Assembly: GCF_000685965.1 (NCBI RefSeq)
Contig: NZ_JMLE01000016.1
Span: 1 to 64,000 of the forward strand
Direction: 5' to 3'
DNA from: Arthrobacter sp. UNC362MFTsu5.1
Lineage (GTDB): Bacteria; Actinomycetota; Actinomycetes; Actinomycetales; Micrococcaceae
DNA length: 64,000 bases
Shown in pieces: positions 17,928 to 29,118 of the stretch. Every line of letters starts with the position of its first letter. Position 1 is the stretch's first letter. Position numbers and translations under genes: made by a program. The notes beneath the pieces were generated by a model. It worked only from the letters and a program-made list of their open reading frames with translations, was not told where the DNA came from and ran no database searches.

Positions 17928-18010
17928 CGAGAGTCCACTATTTGATCGAAATATTCCCGGTTTTCGGCTTAACGGTCCCCTCCGGGTCGTTGGCGTCCCG
18001 ATCGGAGTCA

Positions 18011-18016
18011 TAGACT
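18011..18016 (+). promoter_or_regulatory. -10 box of ilvD (leaderless)
   Basis: TAGACT followed by seven bases and the ATG at 18024. A TTGGCG at 17990-17995 could be the -35 box, but the spacer is short (15 bases). Confidence 0.5.
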
Positions 18017-18023
18017 TTGACCC

Positions 18024-19745
18024 ATGAGTGAGGACACCCAAGCAGCAATCGAGAACAAGATTGACATCAAGCCCCGCAGCCGGGTCGTCACCGACGGGAT
18101 CCACGCCGCCCCCGCGCGCGGTATGTTCCGCGCCGTGGGCATGGGCGACGACGACTTCGCGAAGCCGCAGATTGGCGTGGCAAGTTCGTGGAACGAGATC
18201 ACTCCCTGCAACCTTTCCCTGAACCGGCTGGCCCAGGGCGCCAAAGAGGGCGTCCACGCAGGCGGCGGTTTCCCCATGCAGTTCGGCACCATCTCCGTCT
18301 CGGACGGCATCTCCATGGGCCACGAGGGCATGCACTTCTCCCTGGTCTCGCGTGAGGTCATCGCCGACTCCGTCGAAACCGTGATGCAGGCCGAGCGCAT
18401 CGACGGCTCGGTGCTCCTGGCCGGCTGCGACAAGTCCCTCCCGGGCATGCTGATGGCAGCTGCCCGCCTGGACCTCGCCAGCGTGTTCCTGTACGCCGGC
18501 TCCATCATGCCGGGCTGGGTCAAGCTGGAGGACGGTTCCGAGAAGGAAGTCACCCTGATTGACGCCTTCGAAGCCGTGGGTGCCTGCGCCGCCGGCAAGA
18601 TGAGCCTCGGAGACCTGGAACGCATCGAAAAGGCCATCTGCCCGGGTGAAGGCGCCTGCGGCGGCATGTACACGGCCAACACCATGGCCTGCATCGGCGA
18701 AGCCCTGGGCATGTCCCTCCCGGGCTCCGCTGCCCCGCCCTCGGCAGACCGCCGTCGTGATGAGTTCGCCCGCAAGTCCGGCGAAGCGGTGGTCAACCTG
18801 CTCCGCCTTGGCATCACTGCCCGCGACATCATGACCAAGAAGGCCTTCGAGAACGCCATTGCCGTGACCATGGCATTCGGTGGCTCCACCAACGCCGTCC
18901 TGCACCTGCTCGCCATTGCCCGTGAAGCCGAAGTCGAACTGACGCTCGACGACTTCAACCGCATCGGCGACAAGATCCCGCACCTCGGCGACCTCAAGCC
19001 CTTCGGCCGCTACGTGATGACCGACGTGGACAAGATCGGCGGCGTGCCGGTCATCATGAAGGCACTGCTCGACGCCGGACTGCTGCACGGCGACTGCCTC
19101 ACCGTTACCGGCAAGACCCTTGCCGAGAACCTCGAGTCCATCAACCCGCCGGACCTCGACGGCAAGATCCTTCGTGCGCTGGACAACCCGATCCACAAGA
19201 CCGGCGGCATCACCATCCTGCACGGTTCCATGGCGCCGGAAGGCGCCGTCGTCAAGAGCGCCGGTTTCGACGCCGACGTCTTTGAGGGCACCGCCCGCGT
19301 CTTCGAGCGCGAACAGGGCGCCCTGGATGCCCTGGACAACGGAAACATCAAAGCCGGCGACGTCGTCGTCATCCGCTACGAAGGTCCGAAGGGCGGTCCG
19401 GGCATGCGCGAGATGCTCGCGATCACCGGCGCCATCAAGGGCGCGGGCCTCGGCAAGGACGTCCTGCTCCTGACGGACGGCCGCTTCTCCGGCGGGACCA
19501 CCGGCCTGTGCATCGGCCACGTTGCCCCGGAAGCAGCCGACGGCGGCCCCATCGCCTTCGTCCAGGACGGCGACAGGATCCGTGTCGACATCGCCGCGCG
19601 AACCTTCGACCTCCTGGTCGACGAGGCCGAGCTGGAATCCCGCAAGACCGGCTGGGAGCCGCTTCCTGCCAAGTTCACCAAGGGCGTGCTCGCCAAGTAC
19701 GCCAAGCTGGTGCACAGCGCCTCCACCGGCGCATACTGCGGGTAG
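18024..19745 (+). CDS. ilvD: Dihydroxy-acid dehydratase
   Basis: 573 residues, normal for the family. Converts dihydroxy acids to 2-oxo acids in valine, isoleucine and leucine synthesis. Conserved cluster-binding cysteines are Cys62 (ITPCN), Cys135 (GCDKS) and Cys212 (GACGG), with [14 protein letters not shown] and [19 protein letters not shown] further on; the pattern fits the [2Fe-2S] group. Leaderless-type start. Next downstream is the ilvBNC leader, 94 bases after its stop. Control by the IclR-type regulator is inferred from the dyad at 17913. Confidence 0.97.
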   Translation: MSEDTQAAIENKIDIKPRSRVVTDGIHAAPARGMFRAVGMGDDDFAKPQIGVASSWNEITPCNLSLNRLAQGAKEGVHAGGGFPMQFGTISVSDGISMGHEGMHFSLVSREVIADSVETVMQAERIDGSVLLAGCDKSLPGMLMAAARLDLASVFLYAGSIMPGWVKLEDGSEKEVTLIDAFEAVGACAAGKMSLGDLERIEKAICPGEGACGGMYTANTMACIGEALGMSLPGSAAPPSADRRRDEFARKSGEAVVNLLRLGITARDIMTKKAFENAIAVTMAFGGSTNAVLHLLAIAREAEVELTLDDFNRIGDKIPHLGDLKPFGRYVMTDVDKIGGVPVIMKALLDAGLLHGDCLTVTGKTLAENLESINPPDLDGKILRALDNPIHKTGGITILHGSMAPEGAVVKSAGFDADVFEGTARVFEREQGALDALDNGNIKAGDVVVIRYEGPKGGPGMREMLAITGAIKGAGLGKDVLLLTDGRFSGGTTGLCIGHVAPEAADGGPIAFVQDGDRIRVDIAARTFDLLVDEAELESRKTGWEPLPAKFTKGVLAKYAKLVHSASTGAYCG

Positions 19746-19762
19746 TACCCGCAGCCCAATCC

Positions 19763-19780
19763 GTGGACAACGGCGTCCAC
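19763..19780. promoter_or_regulatory. Inverted repeat between ilvD and the ilvB leader
   Basis: GTGGAC-N6-GTCCAC. Its right arm adjoins CATAGTGAGATGC, which resembles one arm of the leuC dyad, so this may be a degenerate operator or part of an ilvD terminator. No T run follows. Confidence 0.3.
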
Positions 19781-19839
19781 ATAGTGAGATGCGTACCGTC
19801 GTCGTTGACACGCTTCTCATCAGAGGGAAAACTGAACGC

Positions 19840-19911
19840 ATGATCGCATTCGTTACTAGCTTCGCTGCTGCAGAGGCAGTCGTCGTCCTTACCAAGCGCG
19901 TGGCTCAATAG
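19840..19911 (+). CDS. ilvBNC leader peptide
   Basis: A 23-codon open frame, MIAFVTSFAAAEAVVVLTKR then VAQ and stop, too short for routine calling. Three consecutive Val codons (19879-19887) followed by Leu, with Ile and other Val and Ala codons, fit a peptide that senses charged branched-chain tRNAs, as in the ilvBNC leader of Corynebacterium glutamicum. A GAGGG site lies 12 bases upstream. The stop is 28 bases before a strong terminator that precedes ilvB. Confidence 0.75.
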   Translation: MIAFVTSFAAAEAVVVLTKRVAQ

Positions 19912-19938
19912 CCCGACTGGTAACGAACCGTCACGCGC

Positions 19939-19976
19939 AAACCCCTCGAAGAGCCTCACGGCTGAGGGGTTTTTTT
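19939..19976 (+). terminator. ilvBNC transcription attenuator
   Basis: Stem AAACCCCTC (19939-19947) with GAGGGGTTT (19964-19972), an inner AGCC/GGCT stem, and seven T's. A competing pairing is visible: GGCTC at 19902-19906, at the end of the leader frame, can pair with GAGCC at 19951-19955 and would break the inner terminator stem. A further hairpin pairs 19896-19902 with 19932-19938. The arrangement fits ribosome-stalling attenuation. Confidence 0.75.
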
Positions 19977-20044
19977 ATTTGTTCCACATATTGAACCCGT
20001 CATGAGATTTACCCGCTAATAAAGATCCACAAAGGAAGAGTCCG

Positions 20045-21946
20045 ATGAGCAAAGGATCGCCGATCAGCCCCTCGCTGATGGCTACAAAGTCCGCTGGAGC
20101 CCCCAAAGCTCCGGAACGCGCCGACCGCACGGCCGATGCCGGCGTCGAGCACGCTGCTGCTGTCTCTCCTGTACTCGGACCGAACAACGTCGTACCCCCG
20201 ACGGTGATGACCGGTTCACAAGCTATTGTCCGCTCGCTCGAAGAACTCGGCGTGGACGATATTTTCGGTTTGCCCGGTGGCGCGATCCTGCCCACCTATG
20301 ACCCCTTGATGGCCTCCCGCATGAATCACGTGCTGGTCCGTCACGAACAGGGAGCCGGCCACGCCGCGCAAGGCTACGCCATGGTTACCGGGCGGGTGGG
20401 CGTCTGCATTGCCACCTCGGGTCCCGGCGCCACCAACCTCGTTACCGCCATCATGGATGCGCACATGGATTCCGTGCCGCTGGTGGCCATCACCGGCCAG
20501 GTATCCAGCGGTGTCATCGGCACGGACGCCTTCCAGGAAGCTGACATCGTGGGCATCACCATGCCCATCACCAAGCACTCGTTCCTGGTGACCGACCCCA
20601 ATGACATCCCGCATGTCATGGCTGAGGCATTCCACCTCGCCTCCACGGGCCGTCCCGGTCCGGTGCTGGTGGACGTCGCCAAGGACGCCCAGCAGGGCCA
20701 GATGACGTTCTCCTGGCCGCCGAAGATCGACCTGCCCGGCTACCGCCCGGTGGTCCGCGGCCACAACAAGCAGGTTCGCGAAGCAGCGAAGCTGATTGCT
20801 GCGGCCAGCAAGCCCGTCCTCTACGTCGGCGGCGGCGTGGTCAAGGCGCATGCTTCGGCGGAACTGCGGGAGCTCGCCGAAATCACCGGCGCACCGGTGG
20901 TGACCACCCTGATGGCCCGCGGCGTGTTCCCGGACTCACACCCGCAGCACGTCGGCATGCCGGGCATGCACGGCACGGTGTCCGCCGTTACCGCGCTGCA
21001 GCAGTCCGATCTGCTCATCACCCTGGGCGCCCGTTTCGATGACCGGGTGACCGGCGTCCTGAAAACCTTCGCGCCGAACGCCAAGGTGATCCACGCGGAC
21101 ATCGATCCGGCCGAGATCTCCAAGAACCGCACCGCGGACGTTCCGATCGTGGGCTCCGTCAAGGAGATCATCCCGGAACTGACCGAGGCCGTGAAGACGC
21201 AGTTCGCTGCTTCCGGCACGCCGGACCTGGAGAACTGGTGGGCGTTCCTGAACAACCTGAAGGATACGTATCCGCTGGGGTGGACCGAGCCCGAAGACGG
21301 CCTCACCGCACCGCAGCGCGTCATTGAGCGCATCGGTGCCCTCACCGGCCCCGAAGGGATTTACGTTGCGGGCGTCGGCCAGCACCAGATGTGGGCTGCG
21401 CAGTTCATCAAGTACGAACGCCCCCACGCCTGGCTGAACTCCGGCGGAGCCGGCACCATGGGATACGCCGTTCCCGCGGCCATGGGCGCCAAAGTGGGCG
21501 CACCGGACCGTGTGGTCTGGGCCATCGACGGCGACGGCTGCTTCCAGATGACCAACCAGGAACTGGCCACCTGTGCCATCAACAAGATCCCCATCAAGGT
21601 TGCGGTCATCAACAACTCCTCGCTGGGCATGGTTCGCCAGTGGCAGACCCTCTTCTACGAGGGCCGCTACTCGAACACCGACCTGAACACCGGCCACGAG
21701 ACAGTCCGCATCCCGGACTTCGTGAAACTGGGCGAGGCCTACGGCTGCGCGTCCTTCCGGTGCGAACGCGCTGAGGACATCGACGCCACCATCCAGAAGG
21801 CCCTTGAGATCAATGACCGCCCCGTGGTCATCGACTTCGTAGTGAGCCCCGACTCCATGGTGTGGCCGATGGTGCCCGCCGGAGTGAGCAACGACCAGAT
21901 CCAGGTCGCCCGCAACATGACCCCGGAATGGGAAGAGGAGGACTGA
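20045..21946 (+). CDS. ilvB: Acetolactate synthase large subunit
   Basis: 633 residues. Residues 1-55 are a variable Ala/Pro extension; the enzyme proper starts at [16 protein letters not shown]. ThDP-dependent motifs: the catalytic Glu in [13 protein letters not shown] and the cofactor block [33 protein letters not shown]. Catalyses the first common step of valine and isoleucine synthesis, with IlvN as regulatory subunit. GGAAGAG ribosome site. First gene after the attenuator; ilvN follows after two bases. Confidence 0.97.
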   Translation: MSKGSPISPSLMATKSAGAPKAPERADRTADAGVEHAAAVSPVLGPNNVVPPTVMTGSQAIVRSLEELGVDDIFGLPGGAILPTYDPLMASRMNHVLVRHEQGAGHAAQGYAMVTGRVGVCIATSGPGATNLVTAIMDAHMDSVPLVAITGQVSSGVIGTDAFQEADIVGITMPITKHSFLVTDPNDIPHVMAEAFHLASTGRPGPVLVDVAKDAQQGQMTFSWPPKIDLPGYRPVVRGHNKQVREAAKLIAAASKPVLYVGGGVVKAHASAELRELAEITGAPVVTTLMARGVFPDSHPQHVGMPGMHGTVSAVTALQQSDLLITLGARFDDRVTGVLKTFAPNAKVIHADIDPAEISKNRTADVPIVGSVKEIIPELTEAVKTQFAASGTPDLENWWAFLNNLKDTYPLGWTEPEDGLTAPQRVIERIGALTGPEGIYVAGVGQHQMWAAQFIKYERPHAWLNSGGAGTMGYAVPAAMGAKVGAPDRVVWAIDGDGCFQMTNQELATCAINKIPIKVAVINNSSLGMVRQWQTLFYEGRYSNTDLNTGHETVRIPDFVKLGEAYGCASFRCERAEDIDATIQKALEINDRPVVIDFVVSPDSMVWPMVPAGVSNDQIQVARNMTPEWEEED

Positions 21947-21948
21947 TC

Positions 21949-22461
21949 ATGACCCGCCACACGCTGTCCGTTCTGGTCGAAGACAAGCCCGGTGTGCTGA
22001 CCCGAGTCGCGAGCCTCTTCGCGCGCAGGGCCTTCAACATCAATTCCCTGGCCGTCGGCCCGACGGAAGTTCCGGGCATGTCCCGGATGACCGTCGTCGT
22101 CGACGCCGACGGTGACCTGATCGAACAGGTCACCAAGCAGTTGAACAAACTTGTCAACGTGATCAAGATTGTTGAACTGACCTCAGAATCTTCCGTACAG
22201 CGAGACCACATCCTGGTCAAGGTACGTGCGGATGCCGCAACACGCCTGCAGGTGACCCAGGCTGCAGACCTGTTCCGCGCTTCAGTGGTCGACGTCTCCA
22301 CAGACTCGGTGGTCATTGAAGCAACCGGCCACCCCGAAAAGCTCACCGCACTGCTGTCAGTGCTCGAGCCCTTCGGCATCCGCGAAATTGTGCAGTCCGG
22401 CACCCTGGCCGTTGGACGGGGATCCCGCTCCATGAGCGACAGGGCCTTGCGCAGCGCCTAG
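21949..22461 (+). CDS. ilvN: Acetolactate synthase small (regulatory) subunit
   Basis: 170 residues from the ATG at 21949, two bases after the ilvB stop. The N-terminal ACT domain is TLSVLVEDKPGVLTRVASLFARRAFNINSLAVG, and a C-terminal IlvN/IlvH domain follows. Confers valine feedback inhibition and full activity on IlvB. GAAGAGGAGG, inside the end of ilvB, serves as ribosome site, so the two are translationally coupled. Confidence 0.96.
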   Translation: MTRHTLSVLVEDKPGVLTRVASLFARRAFNINSLAVGPTEVPGMSRMTVVVDADGDLIEQVTKQLNKLVNVIKIVELTSESSVQRDHILVKVRADAATRLQVTQAADLFRASVVDVSTDSVVIEATGHPEKLTALLSVLEPFGIREIVQSGTLAVGRGSRSMSDRALRSA

Positions 22462-22486
22462 GCGCCACGTACAGCCCGTGCAGTAA

Positions 22487-23566
<1,080 letters not shown>

Positions 23567-23707
23567 GGCTGCCGCCACCAAGGCCGTCGGCCAGGTGCCC
23601 TTCACAAGGCAGTAGTGAGGCCGGGTTCACACTTAACAATGTGAGCCCGGCCTTTCCGTCCGCCTAGACTTGATTTATCCCCAGGACTGCAACGCAGAGG
23701 ATCAGCC

Positions 23708-25297
23708 GTGTCAAAACCCGTAGTACTGCTCGCCGAAGAACTTTCACCCGCCACAGTCGAGGCCCTCGGCCCGGACTTTGAAATCCGCCAGACAGACGGC
23801 TCCGACCGTTCCCAGCTGCTCTCTGCCATCGTGGACGTTGACGCAATCCTGGTCCGTTCTGCCACGCAGGTGGACGCTGAGGCCATCGCTGCGGCCAAGA
23901 ACCTGAAGGTCATTGCCCGCGCCGGAGTGGGCCTGGACAACGTCGACATCAAAGCTGCCACGCAGGCCGGTGTCATGGTGGTCAACGCGCCGACGTCGAA
24001 CATCGTCTCCGCCGCTGAACTGACGGTCGGCCACATCCTGAGCCTCGCCCGCCACATTCCGCAGGCCAGTGCCGCGCTCAAGGACGGCGAATGGAAGCGC
24101 TCCAAGTACACGGGCATTGAACTCTACGAGAAGAAGATCGGTATCATCGGCCTCGGCCGGATCGGCGCCCTCGTGGCAGCCCGCCTGAAGGGCTTCGACA
24201 CCAAGATCCTGGCGTACGACCCCTACATCACCTCCGCCCGCGCCGCCCAGCTGGGCGTGCAGCTGGTCACCCTGGACGAGCTGCTGGCACAGTCGGACTT
24301 CATCACCATCCACATGCCCAAAACGCCGGAAACGGTGGGCATGCTCGGCGCCGAGGCGTTCAAGAAGATGAAGAAGACCGCCTACGTCATCAACGTCGCC
24401 CGCGGCGGCCTGGTGGACGAGGAAGCCCTGCACGCTGCCCTGAAGGACGGCGAGATCGCCGGTGCCGGCGTTGACGTGTTCGTCAAGGAACCCAGCACCG
24501 ACCTGCCGTTCTTCGACATGGACAACGTGGTGGTGACCCCGCACCTGGGCGCCTCCACTGACGAAGCCCAGGAAAAGGCAGGCGTCTCCGTGGCCAAATC
24601 GGTCCGGCTCGCCCTGGCCGGCGAACTGGTCCCCGACGCAGTGAACGTTGCCGGCGGCGTCATTGCTCCGGACGTTCGCCCGGGCATCCCGCTGATCGAA
24701 AAGCTCGGCCGCATCTTCACCGCGCTGACCCACGCCTCCCTGACCCAGTTCGACGTCGAAGTTGCCGGCGAGATTTCCTCACTGGACGTCAAGGTGCTGG
24801 AACTGGCCGCGCTCAAGGGCATCTTCGCCGACGTCGTGACCGAACAGGTCTCCTACGTCAACGCCCCTGTCATCGCCGAGCAGCGGGGCATCAACGTCCG
24901 CCTGATCACCACGCCGGAAACCGAGTCGTACCGGAACCTCCTGACGCTGCGCGGTGCCCTGAGCGACGGCAGCCAGATCTCCGTGGCCGGCACACTGACG
25001 GGCCCCAAGCAGATCCAGAAGCTCGTGGGCGTCAACGGCTACGAGGTGGAGATTCCCATCAGCGAACACCTTGTGGTGGTTGCTTACGCGGACCGTCCGG
25101 GTGTGATCGGCACCATCGGCCACATCCTGGGCATGAACAACATCAACATCGCCGGCATGCAGGTTGCGCGCCAGGCCGAGGGCGGCCAGGTCCTGGCGCT
25201 CCTGACCATTGACAGCTCGGTTCCGCAGCAGGTCCTTGACGCGATCAAGGCCGGCATCGGTGCCGAGATGGTGCGGGAAGTCGACCTCGAAGACTGA
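23708..25297 (+). CDS. serA: D-3-phosphoglycerate dehydrogenase (long type)
   Basis: 529 residues, the long actinobacterial form. Substrate domain at the ends of the first 310 residues; NAD-binding motif IGIIGLGRIGALVAARLKGF; catalytic region ADVFVKEPS-like near residue 260 and TPHLGASTDEAQ with the active His. Then an intervening allosteric domain (about 320-450) and a C-terminal ACT domain (VVAYADRPGVIGTIGHILGM). First step of serine synthesis. AGAGGATC ribosome site. About 140 bases after ilvC, with probable own promoter. Confidence 0.96.
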   Translation: MSKPVVLLAEELSPATVEALGPDFEIRQTDGSDRSQLLSAIVDVDAILVRSATQVDAEAIAAAKNLKVIARAGVGLDNVDIKAATQAGVMVVNAPTSNIVSAAELTVGHILSLARHIPQASAALKDGEWKRSKYTGIELYEKKIGIIGLGRIGALVAARLKGFDTKILAYDPYITSARAAQLGVQLVTLDELLAQSDFITIHMPKTPETVGMLGAEAFKKMKKTAYVINVARGGLVDEEALHAALKDGEIAGAGVDVFVKEPSTDLPFFDMDNVVVTPHLGASTDEAQEKAGVSVAKSVRLALAGELVPDAVNVAGGVIAPDVRPGIPLIEKLGRIFTALTHASLTQFDVEVAGEISSLDVKVLELAALKGIFADVVTEQVSYVNAPVIAEQRGINVRLITTPETESYRNLLTLRGALSDGSQISVAGTLTGPKQIQKLVGVNGYEVEIPISEHLVVVAYADRPGVIGTIGHILGMNNINIAGMQVARQAEGGQVLALLTIDSSVPQQVLDAIKAGIGAEMVREVDLED

Positions 25298-25396
25298 CAT
25301 CCCGCCTATTCGGTGAACTTCTCGTGACAGACGTTAACTTCTGCCACGTATGATTGGCCGGTCTGCGTACAATGGCTGGGTCCGATTTTCGGATCC

Positions 25397-25422
25397 GGCC
25401 GGCAGACCGGCCATTATTTTTT
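25397..25422 (+). terminator. serA terminator, with an alternative long hairpin
   Basis: GGCCGG-CAGA-CCGGCC (25397-25412) then ATTATTTTTT. The right arm can instead pair over 11 perfect bases with GGCCGGTCTGC at 25356-25366, making a long-range hairpin of about 57 bases. A TACAAT box at 25368-25373 lies in the loop of the long form. Confidence 0.75.
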
Positions 25423-25505
25423 GCACACCCGGCAGGGGACGCCTTCACATCCGTTAGGTGTGGACAGAGGTGTGCGCTCACGCAATCCAGCTTTCAGGGA
25501 GCCCA

Positions 25506-28301
25506 ATGAACGCCGTCCAGAGGTTCATCAGAAGCCGAGTGCTTTTGCTGACCGCGGCCATTTTGATCGTCGCCATGTGCCTGTCCGTCCTCGTCCAGGG
25601 CCAGTCACAGGCGGCGCTCAACCGAACAGTCGACCAGAATTCCCGCGGACTTTATGACATCCTCGTCCAGGCCAAGGCAGGTTCCGGCGGCGCACTCATG
25701 CAGCCGGAAATCGCCAACGGCCAGGGCGGCATCAGCTTCGATCAGCTGGATGGCATCAGGAAGCTCACCGGCACCTCCGTGGCGGCCCCCATCAGCCTCG
25801 TCTCACGGGTATCGCAGAACCTCGAAGCGCCGCGGCTTGACGCCATGGACTACCTGGGATTCAACGCCGGCCTGGTGGGCACGGCGACCGCAGGGGAGCC
25901 CGGCGGAACCGACCCCGGCAAGTGGCCGGCAGCGCAATCGGTCCTCACTGACGAGGCCAAGAAATACCGCGTGACGGCCAGCGCCGTCAGCTCCGACGGC
26001 CAGTCGGAACAGACCCTGTTCAAGTCCATGGCCGAGGGTTCCCTCGGCAAGGCCAAGCTCGTCGAAGAGCAGACCGCCGGCGGCAAGAGCATCCGCATCG
26101 CGGGCGCCGACGGGGAAACGGGCATCAAGTTCCCGGCCCCCGCGGGCGGCTCCGAACACAACCTGTTCAACCTCTCGGTATCGCTGCCGCTGGCGCCGCA
26201 GGTGACGGAGTCCGTCGTCGCCGTCGACCCGGTGTCCGAGCGGGCCCTCCTGGGCACCGCAGGCGACTTCCTCGCACCGCTCGAAAAGGCGCCGCCGGCA
26301 GATGCACGGAACGCCGGAGCGATCGGCCGGCACTTCGAAAGCCTGTTCACCACGGGAATCAGCATGGAGGAACTGGAAGAGGGGCCCGACTTCCTCGGCG
26401 TCAAGCTCAAGTACTGGGCACCCCTGATGACCCAGTACCAGCAGGCCAAGCGCGCCGGCCAGCTCACGGCCGATTCCCAGGCGATCCCGCTGATCGTCCG
26501 CTCCGGCACCTCCCTCGACCTCAAGTACTCGGTCAAGATCGAGGAAATCGACGACTCCGGAAACGTGGTCAAAGACGTGGGCACGGTGACCCGTTCGCTG
26601 GACAAGGACTACCTTCCGTTCGTTTCCAAGTCGCCGTTCGCCCTGTCCTGGCCGGGCTCGCAGGACTTCTCCCAGCTGCTGGGGAACACCGGCAACTTCA
26701 GCCAGGGCCTCTACAACCCGGCAACGTGGAGCACCGCCTTCGCGTCCGCCCCCAAGTACACCGACGGTGCCACTGCCGGCAACGGAGCCGTGGACAAGAC
26801 CGCCACACCGGGGGAGTGGGTGACCGTCAACCGCCTTCCGGAGAAGGGTGCCGGCGGAGCGCCCGTCGACCAGACCCAGCGCGAGCCTGTTGACGAACGT
26901 TCCTACCGCGACAGCCTGGAGACCGGCACCAAGGTCGCCGCGCCGCTGGCCATGGTTTACGGCACGTTCGACGCCGAGAAGGTTAAGGAAGCCGCCGGGG
27001 ACATCAACCGGCTGCCCCTGGGCGGCTACGATCCGTCGCCGCTCACCCTGACCGAGGACGCCCAGGGCAAGAAGGTGGAGAACACCGAACTCAAGCCGTC
27101 ACTGAGCGCCACGGGACTGGTCAGCCAGTCTGCCGGTGCGATCACCGACTACTACGGCCTCGCCGCCGCCCGGGGATTCGAACAGAACGCTTCGGTCATC
27201 GACGCAGTCCGCGTCAAGGCCAAGGCGCCGGGCAGCTGGAAGGAGTCCCAGCCGGAGGTCGAGAAGCTTGCGGACGAAATCCGCGACATGGGCCTCGAAG
27301 CGACGGTTGTTGCCGGCTCGGCGCGTGAAGACGCCAACATTTTCGTTCCCGGATACTCCAAAGACGGCGCCGGCAAGGAATCCCCGCTGGGCACCGTCAC
27401 CCAGTCGTGGGTCCGCCAGGATGCGGCCGACGCCGTGTCCGGTTCCCTGACCGGTACGAATGTGACGCTGCTGTTCCTCACTCTGTGCGGTGCCGCGTTG
27501 CTGACTGGTGCCTCCACGGTCAGCTACATCCGCCAGCGCCGCCGCGAGGCCGGCACCCTGCGGGCCATGGGTTGGACGCAGAACAGGATCCGCAGCTGGG
27601 TCCTCGCCGAGTTCGGCGTGGGAGCGGCCATGCTGGCAATTGCCGGCACCATCCTGAGCCTGGTCAGCTGGAACCTCGCTACGGTCATTGTTTCCGCCTC
27701 TGTGCTGGTGCTCTACGCTGCCGCAGCCTACTTCGCGGCCCGGCAGCTGAGGCACCGTGACGAGATCGACCAGGAGCCGCAGCACGACGAGCGGCTGATC
27801 GCCGTCGACTCCCCGCTCACGTTCGCCAACCGCCAGCTGAGCACCAACAAATTCAACACCATCTCGCTGGCCGTGGCAGTAGGCGTTTTTGGTGCGGCCG
27901 TCGGCGGCCTGATCGCCCTGCTGATCGACATCCCGAGAGCCGCCGGCGCCAGTGCCCTCAGCGGCCTCGCTGCCGCCAGCGTGGCGCTGCCCAGCATCGT
28001 CCTGGCGCTCTCCGGCGTAGCTGTGGGCCTGGTGCTGACCCTTGTCACCGGACGCTTCGAGCTCCAGGCCAAGCGCCAGTACCTCGGCACGCTCGAAGCC
28101 ATGGGCTGGAACCCGGACATGCTCGGCCAGGTCCGGCTGTTCGAAAACGCCCTCGTGGGCACGGTGGCCCTGCCGCTGGGCGTGGTCGGCGCCCTCGGCA
28201 TCGGCCTCCTGCTCGCTCCCTATGCCGCGCTCTGGGCCGCCCTGGCCGGACTCGTGGCTGTACTTTGCTGGATTCCAATTGCAACGAAAGTGGTCCAATG
28301 A
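25506..28301 (+). CDS. FtsX-like ABC transporter permease
   Basis: 931 residues from the ATG at 25506, with GGGAG ribosome site. One N-terminal helix (about 12-32), a large extracellular domain (about 35-640), then membrane helices near 643-665, 700-745 (two), 785-845 (two) and 878-925 (two). SYIRQRRREAGTLRAMGWTQNRI after the second helix is the FtsX/MacB coupling segment, echoed by YLGTLEAMGWNPD, so the C-terminal half holds two FtsX units. Its stop overlaps the ATPase start by four bases. Probably exports or mechanically moves a lipid or peptide; substrate unknown. Confidence 0.9.
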   Translation: MNAVQRFIRSRVLLLTAAILIVAMCLSVLVQGQSQAALNRTVDQNSRGLYDILVQAKAGSGGALMQPEIANGQGGISFDQLDGIRKLTGTSVAAPISLVSRVSQNLEAPRLDAMDYLGFNAGLVGTATAGEPGGTDPGKWPAAQSVLTDEAKKYRVTASAVSSDGQSEQTLFKSMAEGSLGKAKLVEEQTAGGKSIRIAGADGETGIKFPAPAGGSEHNLFNLSVSLPLAPQVTESVVAVDPVSERALLGTAGDFLAPLEKAPPADARNAGAIGRHFESLFTTGISMEELEEGPDFLGVKLKYWAPLMTQYQQAKRAGQLTADSQAIPLIVRSGTSLDLKYSVKIEEIDDSGNVVKDVGTVTRSLDKDYLPFVSKSPFALSWPGSQDFSQLLGNTGNFSQGLYNPATWSTAFASAPKYTDGATAGNGAVDKTATPGEWVTVNRLPEKGAGGAPVDQTQREPVDERSYRDSLETGTKVAAPLAMVYGTFDAEKVKEAAGDINRLPLGGYDPSPLTLTEDAQGKKVENTELKPSLSATGLVSQSAGAITDYYGLAAARGFEQNASVIDAVRVKAKAPGSWKESQPEVEKLADEIRDMGLEATVVAGSAREDANIFVPGYSKDGAGKESPLGTVTQSWVRQDAADAVSGSLTGTNVTLLFLTLCGAALLTGASTVSYIRQRRREAGTLRAMGWTQNRIRSWVLAEFGVGAAMLAIAGTILSLVSWNLATVIVSASVLVLYAAAAYFAARQLRHRDEIDQEPQHDERLIAVDSPLTFANRQLSTNKFNTISLAVAVGVFGAAVGGLIALLIDIPRAAGASALSGLAAASVALPSIVLALSGVAVGLVLTLVTGRFELQAKRQYLGTLEAMGWNPDMLGQVRLFENALVGTVALPLGVVGALGIGLLLAPYAALWAALAGLVAVLCWIPIATKVVQ

Positions 28302-29053
28302 ACAACGACCTGAATCTCGACCGGATTCCCCAGGATGACGCCGGGGACGGCTCGCTCCAGACCCGTGCCAACACCATCCTGAAGGCCGCAGACCACGGGA
28401 CCCCGCTGGAACTGAGCAACATCACCATCCGCTACGGCGGCCAGAAGGGCGGAGCCGACGCCGTCAACGTCGTCGAAGGCTTTGACCTGACCCTCCACGC
28501 CGGGGAAATGCACTGCGTCGCCGGCCGAAGCGGTTCCGGCAAGACCAGTATCCTGACCGTCGGAGCAGGCCTTACCCTGCCGACGTCGGGCCGGGTGTAC
28601 TGGGAGGGCCAGTCCCTCGAGAGCATGGGCGACGACGAAATCGCCGACCGCCGCCGGGCACTGATCGGCTACGTGGACCAGGGCGGCGCGCTGATTGACG
28701 GCATGAGCGCACTGGAGAACGTCCTGCTGCCGGCCGTGCCGGACGGCGAAGTGGACCAGCGCCGCGACATGGCAAAGGACCTCCTGGACCTTGTCGGCCT
28801 GGGGCGGCGGATGCGCCACCGTCCGGCCCAGCTGTCCGGCGGCGAGCGTCAGCGCGTGGCGATCGCACGTGCCCTGATCCTGGGCACCCGCGTCCTGGTG
28901 GTCGACGAACCGACGGCGAGCCTGGACCGTACCTCGGCCAACCGCATCATCAGCATCCTGAAGGACACCACGTCCGACGGAATTGCCGTGCTGGTGGCGT
29001 CACATGACCACGAACTTGTCCGGCTCAGCGATACCCTGACCGAACTGATCTAG
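28298..29053 (+). CDS. ABC transporter ATP-binding protein (MacB/LolD type)
   Basis: 251 residues. Walker A GRSGSGKT (76-83), signature LSGGERQRVAIARAL, Walker B VLVVDEPTASLD and switch His in ASHDHE. A 37-residue N-terminal extension before the domain is unusual for this group. The ATG overlaps the permease stop (ATGA), so the two form one transporter, most likely as homodimeric ATPase with the double-unit permease. No binding protein or accessory subunit is adjacent. Confidence 0.93.
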   Translation: MNNDLNLDRIPQDDAGDGSLQTRANTILKAADHGTPLELSNITIRYGGQKGGADAVNVVEGFDLTLHAGEMHCVAGRSGSGKTSILTVGAGLTLPTSGRVYWEGQSLESMGDDEIADRRRALIGYVDQGGALIDGMSALENVLLPAVPDGEVDQRRDMAKDLLDLVGLGRRMRHRPAQLSGGERQRVAIARALILGTRVLVVDEPTASLDRTSANRIISILKDTTSDGIAVLVASHDHELVRLSDTLTELI

Positions 29054-29106
29054 ATTTAGGGGTAGCGTTCCACCAGCTCCCGGCCCGCACCGCTTCCGAA
29101 AAAAGG

Positions 29107-29112
29107 TAACTT
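29107..29112 (+). promoter_or_regulatory. -10 box of metG (leaderless)
   Basis: TAACTT followed by exactly six bases and the GTG at 29119. Confidence 0.5.
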
Positions 29113-29118
29113 CCCAGA

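Noticed and set aside
17295-19895. 866-codon open frame on the minus strand
   Set aside because: Antisense to ilvD and part of the LysR gene; His/Gly/Asp-rich translation typical of a shadow frame.
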